From Myxococcales bacterium (GTDB lineage: Bacteria > Myxococcota_A > Polyangia > Palsa-1104), in NCBI GenBank assembly GCA_028287105.1, contig JAQBQH010000359.1, forward strand, positions 1 to 51,973: a stretch of 51,973 nt of DNA, read 5' to 3'. The notes below the pieces were generated by a model that saw nothing but the letters and a program-made list of their open reading frames with translations, searched no databases and was not told the DNA's origin. Of the stretch, positions 47,176-51,973 are shown piece by piece. Both the position numbers and the translations under genes were made by a program. The number at the start of each line of letters is the position of its first letter. Within the stretch, counting starts at the first letter, position 1.

Positions 47176-47390
47176 ACGCACACTCTCGTGTGACCGACCG
47201 ATGAAGCGACTCGATAACATTTGCCCGCAGCCCAAAACGGAGATGCCTACCGGCATCTCTTCGCGGCTGTCGGCATCGTCGAGCGCGCGGTGGGTGCGCC
47301 GAGTCGTGAGAAGGAATCGAATCCGCTAACTCTTCTCATTCTCTCTTCATCCGCCGCGGGCTCCCTCAAGGGATCCCGCGGTTTTTTTTT
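47176..47390 (+). ncRNA. Structured leader RNA (candidate riboswitch or attenuator) of the MATE gene
   Basis: This stretch has several mutually compatible stems: CACAC/GTGTG (47179-47183/47188-47192); a long-range GCGACTCG/CGAGTCGT (47206-47213/47300-47307); CAGCC/GGCTG (47228-47232/47265-47269) enclosing a perfect 8-bp stem GAGATGCC/GGCATCTC (47240-47259); and TGAGAAG/CTTCTCA (47307-47313/47332-47338). GCCCGC (47223-47228) could pair with GCGGGC (47356-47361) of the terminator, as an antiterminator. A 42-codon reading frame (47201-47329, starting MKRLDNIC) fills much of it and could be a leader peptide. I recognise no known riboswitch class. Confidence 0.5.
47354..47390 (+). terminator. Strong intrinsic terminator 17 nt before the MATE start codon
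   Basis: CCGCGGG (47354-47360) pairs with CCCGCGG (47375-47381), TCCCT with AGGGA inside it, and nine T residues follow (47382-47390). The ATG is at 47408. There is no room for a separate promoter between the T-run and the start, so the MATE gene must be transcribed through it. Confidence 0.92.
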
Positions 47391-47407
47391 GCCCAAGAAG
47401 GGTCGTC

Positions 47408-48829
47408 ATGGAAGCGCAATCGAGAAGTCTGGAATGGGAAGCACGGCCGTTATCCGAATTGCTGAGGCTGGCGTGGCCGATCACGGTCTCGACCCTGTCG
47501 TACAGCATCATGACCCTGGTCGACACGCTGCTCGTCGGCCACCTCGGTCCGGCGTCGCTGGCGGGCGTCGGCCTCGGCGGCACGGCGGCCTTCGCGCTGA
47601 TCTGTTTTTCGTTCGGCCTCCTGCGTGGGGTCAAGACGCTGGTGTCGCAGGCGGTCGGCGCCGGGCGCAGCGACCTGGTGCCGTTCTACCGTGGGGCGGC
47701 GCTGGCGACGGCGGTGGTGCTCGGCGTCATGACCATGGCGCTCGGGCCGTGGGTCGCGGCGTTGATGCAGCGGCTGTCGGCCACGGCCGAGGCCGGGGAT
47801 GCGGCGCGGCTGTACCTGTCGATCCGCAACCTGGCGGCGCCGTTGGCGCTCGTCTCCGTCGCGCTGCGCGAGGTGCGCTACGGCGAGGGCGATGCGCGCA
47901 CGCCGATGCTGGCGACCGTGGTGGCCAACCTCGTCAACATCGCGCTGGCGTGTCTGCTGGTGTTCGCGCTGAAGCGCGGCGTGGGCGGCGCGGCGTGGGC
48001 GACGGTCGTGGCGCAGCTGGTCGAAGCGGGCTTTCTGTGGCTGCTCGGGCGCAGGCGCGGTCTCCGCGCGCGGGCGGCGACGATGGAGCATGTGCGCGAG
48101 CTGTGGCGCATCGGGCTACCGACGGCGCTGCAGTTCATGCTCGAGGTCGGCTCGTTCGTCCTGTTGGCGTCGATGATCGCGTCCTTGTCGGAGACGCAGA
48201 TGGCGGCGCATCAGATCGCGCTGCAGGTGTGCCAGTTCTCCTTCTTGCCGGCCTACGCCGTCGCGGAAGCGGCGTCGGTGTTGGCGGGACAGGCGGTGGG
48301 CGCCCGGCGGCAGGAGCTGGTGCCGCGCATCGCGCGCCTGGGATTGCGCACCGCCAGCGTCTACACCATCTTCTGCTCGCTCGTCTTCGCCGTCGCGGGT
48401 CGGACGATCGCAGCGGGGTTCACGGGTGATGCGACGCTGGCGGCGACGGCGGTGCGGCTCTTGTATGTGGCGGCCGTGTTCCAGGCGTTCGACGGAGCCA
48501 ATATCGTGGCGCGCGCGATCCTGCGTGGGGTCGGCGACGTGCGCTTCGCCGCGGTGGTCGGCGTGGTGACGGCGTGGATCATGACGCCGCCGCTGGCGTG
48601 GCTGCTCGGCTATCGCGCGGGGCTGGGTGCGTTCGGCGGCTGGCTCGGCTTGTGCGGCGAGACCATCATCGGCGCCTTCATCCTGTGGCACCGACTGAAG
48701 AGCGGAAAGTGGCGCACGATCGCCGAGGCGACCCGCGCCCAGGCGACAGGCGCCGACGCGAGCGCCGACGCGACAGGCGCCGACAAAGCAGTGGCCGAGG
48801 CCGTGACAGCGACCGAAGCGGCCGGTTGA
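47408..48829 (+). CDS. MATE family efflux transporter
   Basis: This 473-aa inner-membrane protein has about twelve hydrophobic segments in two homologous halves, with the family features LAWPITVSTLSYSIMTLVDTLLVGHLG (read in parts, TM1) and QFMLEVGSFVLLASM in the second half, plus the usual MAAHQIALQVCQF. MATE proteins export cationic drugs or metabolites in exchange for sodium or protons. An AAGAAGGG ribosome-binding site stands directly behind the terminator's T-run. The C-terminal tail (about 445-473) is an Ala/Asp/Thr low-complexity stretch with repeated TGAD/SADA units. Its expression is probably set by the leader RNA upstream. Confidence 0.92.
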   Translation: MEAQSRSLEWEARPLSELLRLAWPITVSTLSYSIMTLVDTLLVGHLGPASLAGVGLGGTAAFALICFSFGLLRGVKTLVSQAVGAGRSDLVPFYRGAALATAVVLGVMTMALGPWVAALMQRLSATAEAGDAARLYLSIRNLAAPLALVSVALREVRYGEGDARTPMLATVVANLVNIALACLLVFALKRGVGGAAWATVVAQLVEAGFLWLLGRRRGLRARAATMEHVRELWRIGLPTALQFMLEVGSFVLLASMIASLSETQMAAHQIALQVCQFSFLPAYAVAEAASVLAGQAVGARRQELVPRIARLGLRTASVYTIFCSLVFAVAGRTIAAGFTGDATLAATAVRLLYVAAVFQAFDGANIVARAILRGVGDVRFAAVVGVVTAWIMTPPLAWLLGYRAGLGAFGGWLGLCGETIIGAFILWHRLKSGKWRTIAEATRAQATGADASADATGADKAVAEAVTATEAAG

Positions 48830-48837
48830 AACCGCGG

Positions 48838-48880
48838 CCGGTGAACCCCGCGCCTGTCTGGGCGGGGTCGCCGGGCTTTT
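48838..48880 (+). terminator. Hairpin terminator after the MATE gene
   Basis: CCGG/CCGG and ACCCCGC/GCGGGGT (48845-48851/48862-48868) form one stem with a small internal loop, followed by TTTTCTATTCTT. It lies between the MATE stop and the stop of the convergent FHA regulator gene. Confidence 0.6.
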
Positions 48881-50221
48881 CTATTCTTCGGCGTCGCCGG
48901 AGCGAAGCCCGTTACGCGCCAGGACTCCGTACAAGCCCTGGCGCGTCAGGCCCGCCAATTCTGCCGCGCGACGGATGTTGTGTCCGGTGCGCGACAGGAG
49001 TGCGCGAAGGTACTCCCGCTCGAAGGCGGATCGCGCCGCCGCCAGCGACGGCAGCTGCGCGCCCGCGCCAAAGCCGACGTCCAGCGCCGGCAAGAGCTCG
49101 GCCGCGCGCTGCGCACGGACCCGTTCGACCATGTTGCGCAGCTCGGAGACGTTGCCCGGCCAATCGTGATCGCCGAGCACGCGCAGCCACGTGCCAGGCA
49201 GCGGCGCCGCGCCGTCGAGGAACTCCTCGACCAGCATCGGAATGTCGTCTTTGCGATCGCACAGGGCCGGCATCGCCACACGCATCGAGGAGAGCCGTCC
49301 GTAGAGATCGGGGCGGAAGTGGCCCGCTTGAACTTCGCGCGCCAGGACGCGGCTCGTCGTCGCCACGACGCGCGCCGAGATCTTGCGCGCATGCGACTCG
49401 CCGGCGCGACGCATCTGGCCGCGCTCGATGACGCTGAGGAGCTTGGGCTGGAGCTCCGTCGGCAGCTCGGAGATCTCGTCGAGGACGACGGTGCCGCCGG
49501 CCGCGCGCTCGAAGATGCCGGGCTTGGGCGCATCCGCCCCGCTGCCGGCGCCGCGCGTGATGCCGAAGAGCTCGCCCTCCATGAGGTGGCGCGGCGTGCC
49601 CGCGCAGTCGAGGACGATGTACGGTCCGCCCGCGCGCGGCGAGCGTTCGTGCAGCGCCCGGGCCGCGAGCTGCTTGCCGGTACCGGACGGTCCTTCGATC
49701 AAGATGGGCGCATCGCCGGCGGCGTAACGCGTCAGCCGGCCGAATACCATCTTCATGACGAGCGTGCGACCGCTGAGCCCGCCGAAGCGCTCGAGCGCCG
49801 CCAGCGGCAGCTCCGCTTCCTCGTCGCTGAGCTGGAGCGACAAGACGGTGCGGCCGACCAGGATGCAGGTGCCCGGCGCGACGCGCGACTCTTCGACCAG
49901 CGACGCGCCGACCTGCACGCCGTTGCGCGAGCCGAGGTTGCGCACCTGCACGCCGCCGACGACGAGGGTCAGCTCGGCGTGAAGCCAGCTGACGCTGCCG
50001 TCGGTGAGTGGGAGCCCGCAGTCGGGCGCGCGGCCGATGAGGATGGGCTGATCGCCGAGCTCCACGTGCAGCCCGCGATCGGGCCCTTCCACCACTTCGA
50101 CGCGAATCTTGCGCAGGTGCACGCTCAGCGGCGCCGACCGCGAGGAGCCGCGATCCGCCGGTGCGCCGAGCGCTGCCAGCGGCTCGGGATGGATCGGGAT
50201 CGGTGCGGAGGCTTCGTTCAT
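48881..50221 (-). CDS. FHA-AAA+-Fis regulator (sigma-54 activator family, degenerate GAFTGA)
   Basis: This 446-aa protein has an FHA domain (about 42-130: LIGRAPDCGLPL, VSWLHAEL, NLGSRNGV), an AAA+ domain (about 150-375) and a Fis-type helix-turn-helix (about 398-440). Walker A is GPSGTGKQ (177-184), Walker B GGTVVLDE (242-249), and arginine-finger residues lie near FRPDLYGRL. The loop that normally reads GAFTGA and contacts sigma-54 is GAGSGA (224-229), lacking the essential Phe and Thr. FHA domains bind phosphothreonine, so the input is probably a Ser/Thr kinase, as in many myxobacterial regulators. The start MNEAS is chosen because the upstream part is non-conserved. No sigma-54 contact is expected. 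Confidence 0.9.
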   Translation of the reverse strand: MNEASAPIPIHPEPLAALGAPADRGSSRSAPLSVHLRKIRVEVVEGPDRGLHVELGDQPILIGRAPDCGLPLTDGSVSWLHAELTLVVGGVQVRNLGSRNGVQVGASLVEESRVAPGTCILVGRTVLSLQLSDEEAELPLAALERFGGLSGRTLVMKMVFGRLTRYAAGDAPILIEGPSGTGKQLAARALHERSPRAGGPYIVLDCAGTPRHLMEGELFGITRGAGSGADAPKPGIFERAAGGTVVLDEISELPTELQPKLLSVIERGQMRRAGESHARKISARVVATTSRVLAREVQAGHFRPDLYGRLSSMRVAMPALCDRKDDIPMLVEEFLDGAAPLPGTWLRVLGDHDWPGNVSELRNMVERVRAQRAAELLPALDVGFGAGAQLPSLAAARSAFEREYLRALLSRTGHNIRRAAELAGLTRQGLYGVLARNGLRSGDAEE

Positions 50222-50366
50222 CGGTCGCTCGGGTGGGAAGCTCAGCAAGTTCCGTACCCCTACGGAGCGCCCTTGTTGACGAGGCTTTACGGCGCTCCAA
50301 CCCCGCGGGAACCGAGGGTCTACGCCCCGATCCCCGGGCGCGCTCCCCAGGGTTTGCACACCCCGG

Positions 50367-50404
50367 TTGACAATCGACGTGGACTTCATTAACTTATACG
50401 TTAA
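50367..50404 (+). promoter_or_regulatory. Promoter and ArsR-type operator of the VOC-ArsR-SRPBCC operon
   Basis: TTGACA (50367-50372) and TAACTT (50390-50395) have a 17-base spacer. The palindrome TTAAC-N6-GTTAA (50389-50404) covers the -10 box. The operon's own ArsR is the likely ligand. The region 50222-50366 between the regulator gene and this promoter holds nothing else that I can identify. Confidence 0.6.
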
Positions 50405-50440
50405 CTATTTCGCATTTCACGCAAGCACTCTGGAGGGCCG

Positions 50441-50878
50441 ATGGCCACCGAACCCATGCAACCTGCTGAATCGAACGGATCCTCGACGCCACCTTCCACG
50501 CAGCGAATCGTGCCCATGCTCGCCTATCGCGACGCCCCCAAGGCGATCGACTTCTTGAGCCGCGCCTTCGGCTTCGAGGAAAAGATGCGCATGGACATGC
50601 CCGACGGCCGCGTCGGCCACGCGGAGCTGGGGCTTGGCGGCCACATCATCATGCTGGCGTCGGTCTGGGACGAGGGGGGACTGGCGGCCCCGTTCGAGCT
50701 GCCGGCGGCGCACTGCCAGATCTATTGCGTGGTCGCCGACGTGGACGCGCATCACGAGCGCGCGCGCGCGGCGGGCGGCACCATCGTGGCCGCCCCCGCC
50801 GATCAGCCGTACGGAATGCGCATGTATCGGGTCAACGATCCCGAAGGGCACCGCTGGATCTTCGCGACGGCGCTCTGA
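50441..50878 (+). CDS. VOC family (glyoxalase/PhnB-like) protein
   Basis: This 145-aa protein has the VOC beta-alpha-beta-beta-beta repeat, with the PhnB-like opening VPMLAYRDAPKAIDFLSRAFGFEE (about 24-47, read in parts), HAELGLGGHIIML and the C-terminal YRVNDPEGHRWIFATAL. A PhnB/antibiotic-resistance-like fold is evident, but the specific activity cannot be read. The N-terminal 22 residues are a polar tail. A GGAGG is just before the ATG. Its stop overlaps the ArsR start by one base (TGATG), and the three genes form one operon. Confidence 0.85.
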   Translation: MATEPMQPAESNGSSTPPSTQRIVPMLAYRDAPKAIDFLSRAFGFEEKMRMDMPDGRVGHAELGLGGHIIMLASVWDEGGLAAPFELPAAHCQIYCVVADVDAHHERARAAGGTIVAAPADQPYGMRMYRVNDPEGHRWIFATAL

Positions 50879-51225
50879 TGGCCGCCGCGCATGCGCTCGA
50901 CGAGACCTTTGGCGCGCTGGCCGATCCGACGCGCCGTCGCGTCATCGATCTCTTGCGTAAGAAGCCGCGCCGCGCCGGCGAGCTGGCGACCGCGTTTCGC
51001 ATGAGCGCGCCGGCGATGAGCCGCCACCTCCGCGTCTTGCGCAAGAGCGGCATCGTCGAGGAAGAGGGGCTGCCGGACGACGCGCGCGTTCGGGTCTATC
51101 GGCTGCGGCCGCAGCCGTTCACGCAGCTGCGCGATTGGCTCGACGAGGTCGAGACGTTCTGGTCCGAGCAGCTCGATGCGTTCAAAGAGCACGCCGAAGC
51201 CGTAGCCAAGGAGAAGAAGCGATGA
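50878..51225 (+). CDS. ArsR family regulator
   Basis: This 115-aa winged-helix protein has LDETFGALADPTRRRVIDLLRK at the start and the recognition helix MSAPAMSRHLRVLRKSGIVEE (about 41-61). It lacks the Cys metal-binding motif of metal-sensing ArsR proteins, as is usual for the subgroup next to SRPBCC genes. It is encoded between the VOC and SRPBCC genes with one- and four-base overlaps. It probably represses the operon through the TTAAC-N6-GTTAA site at 50389-50404; the inducer is unknown. Confidence 0.9.
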   Translation: MAAAHALDETFGALADPTRRRVIDLLRKKPRRAGELATAFRMSAPAMSRHLRVLRKSGIVEEEGLPDDARVRVYRLRPQPFTQLRDWLDEVETFWSEQLDAFKEHAEAVAKEKKR

Positions 51226-51686
51226 GCAGCACCGATGCAGTGACCGTGACCACGAGAGTCGATGTCGACGCCGCGACGGCGTTCGAGGTCTTCACGAGCG
51301 ACATCGATCGCTGGTGGCGCCGCGGGCGCCGCTTTCGCTTCGTCGACGGTGAAGGCACGCTCGAGTTCGTCGAGGGGCGGCTGGTCGAACGCGGCGGCGG
51401 CGGCCGCCACGAGGTCGGACGGGTGTTGGCGTGGCAGCCGGGCGCGCAGCTGAGCTTCGAGTTTCGCGGACGGCTCTTTCGCCCCGGCGACGTCACCGTC
51501 GTCGACGTGCGCTTCGAGCCCGAAGCCGGCGGCACGCGGGTCACGGTCGTGCATCGCGGCTGGGACAGCTTGCCCGCCGATCACCCGGCCAAGCACGGGT
51601 ACGAGGGCACGGCCTTCACCGCGATGATCGGTCTTTTCTGGGGCGATCTATTGTTACCGCTGCAGCGACGCTTCATCGCCGCTTAG
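51222..51686 (+). CDS. SRPBCC (AHSA1-like) domain protein
   Basis: This 154-aa protein has the START/AHSA1-type helix-grip layout: VTTRVDVDAATAFEVFTSDIDRWW (about 6-29, read in parts), a central beta sheet with VGRVLAWQPGAQLSFEF, and a C-terminal helix (YEGTAFTAMIGLFWGDLL). Such proteins bind hydrophobic ligands or help enzymes. The start overlaps the ArsR stop by four bases. It is the last gene of the VOC-ArsR-SRPBCC unit and the last gene of the window; the rest to the end is repeat. Confidence 0.85.
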   Translation: MSSTDAVTVTTRVDVDAATAFEVFTSDIDRWWRRGRRFRFVDGEGTLEFVEGRLVERGGGGRHEVGRVLAWQPGAQLSFEFRGRLFRPGDVTVVDVRFEPEAGGTRVTVVHRGWDSLPADHPAKHGYEGTAFTAMIGLFWGDLLLPLQRRFIAA

Positions 51687-51696
51687 CGCCGGACGA

Positions 51697-51973
51697 GTGA
51701 GGCGACCTCCCGGCGTCGGAATCCGTCGCAGTCGCCGCTGCGCGGCGTGCTCCTCCAGCGGACCCGCTGAGGTCGCGCTGCGCGCGACGCGGGTCCTTTA
51801 CGCCGCCGGCAGCGCGCCTTACTACCTCCGCTCTGCGCGTCGAGGGACGTTGCAAATGAGCGAGGGAGCGCCCTGGTACCAGGCGCAAGAGCGGACGCAG
51901 TGAGGCGACCTCCCGGCGGCGTAGAGGGGCCGCGTCGCGCGAAGCGCGACCTGGGCGGCCCCGATGGAGGAGC
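51697..51973. repeat. Composite repeat region at the window end
   Basis: This region holds no supported gene. 51711-51800 is the inverted counterpart of 1-90, 51804-51831 is a direct copy of 86-113 (one mismatch), and a 19-base unit at 51697-51715 recurs exactly at 51900-51918. The stretch 51919-51973 is a diverged copy of the hairpin part of 1-52. It therefore looks like a cluster of several copies of the same hairpin-forming element. Confidence 0.8.

Noticed and set aside
47300-47340. A tRNA-like T-arm (GGAATCGAATCC)
   Set aside because: The T-loop lacks the TTC, there is no acceptor stem, D-arm or CCA end; the stretch is better explained as part of the leader RNA.
51697-51973. An insertion sequence at the window end
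   Set aside because: There is no transposase frame and no target-site duplication visible; only non-coding repeat units are seen.

Overview
The window is a high-GC, gene-dense stretch of bacterial chromosome with about 38 protein genes. No rRNA, tRNA, CRISPR array or transposase was recognised. The gene content suggests Myxococcota or a close relative: a lipoprotein/outer-membrane barrel pair, a V4R/DUF2378-like sensor, many TetR regulators, duplicated lipid-metabolism operons, and a Kai module in a heterotroph. No marker gene is present, so this placement is an inference. Both ends carry the same dispersed repeat (positions 1-90 are the inverted counterpart of 51711-51800, with a third, diverged copy at 51919-51973). 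This could mean that the window is an assembly contig broken at a repeat family.

Left part (1-15 kb): an envelope lipoprotein and beta-barrel pair; a secreted protein of unknown function; a coiled-coil protein; a secreted S9 peptidase; a full-length class I lanthipeptide-type dehydratase (LanB-like) coupled to a slipin; then a TetR-MFP-RND efflux operon in which the same operator-like palindrome (TTGACT-N4-AGTCAA) occurs before the regulator and again before the pump genes. A small V4R-like sensor protein and a LuxR-type response regulator lacking the phosphoacceptor Asp follow.

Middle (15-35 kb): a tightly coupled TetR-acyl-CoA dehydrogenase-MaoC hydratase-FabG4-like reductase-thiolase operon that encodes a complete beta-oxidation-type cycle; an AmpG-like permease; a TetR-cytochrome P450 pair under two tandem palindromes; a second 3-hydroxyacyl-CoA dehydrogenase-thiolase operon; DAHP synthase; and glutamate synthase GltBD.

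Right part (35-52 kb): a kaiC-kaiB-hybrid histidine kinase operon (a KaiA-less, clock-like or timer/stress module); a small lipoprotein; a glutaredoxin; NAD-malic enzyme; a desaturase-MerR operon driven by a promoter that overlaps an 18-bp palindrome; an M49-like metallopeptidase followed by a MoaD-like ubiquitin-fold protein ending in GG; a secreted 18-cysteine triple-repeat protein; a MATE exporter preceded by a structured leader RNA ending in an intrinsic terminator only 17 nt before its start codon; an FHA-AAA+-Fis regulator with a degenerate GAFTGA loop; and a VOC-ArsR-SRPBCC operon.

The most noteworthy items are the Kai operon, the MATE leader RNA, the orphan LanB/slipin pair, the operator architectures of the TetR systems, and a recurring -10-like hexamer 5-8 nt before start codons that suggests leaderless mRNAs.
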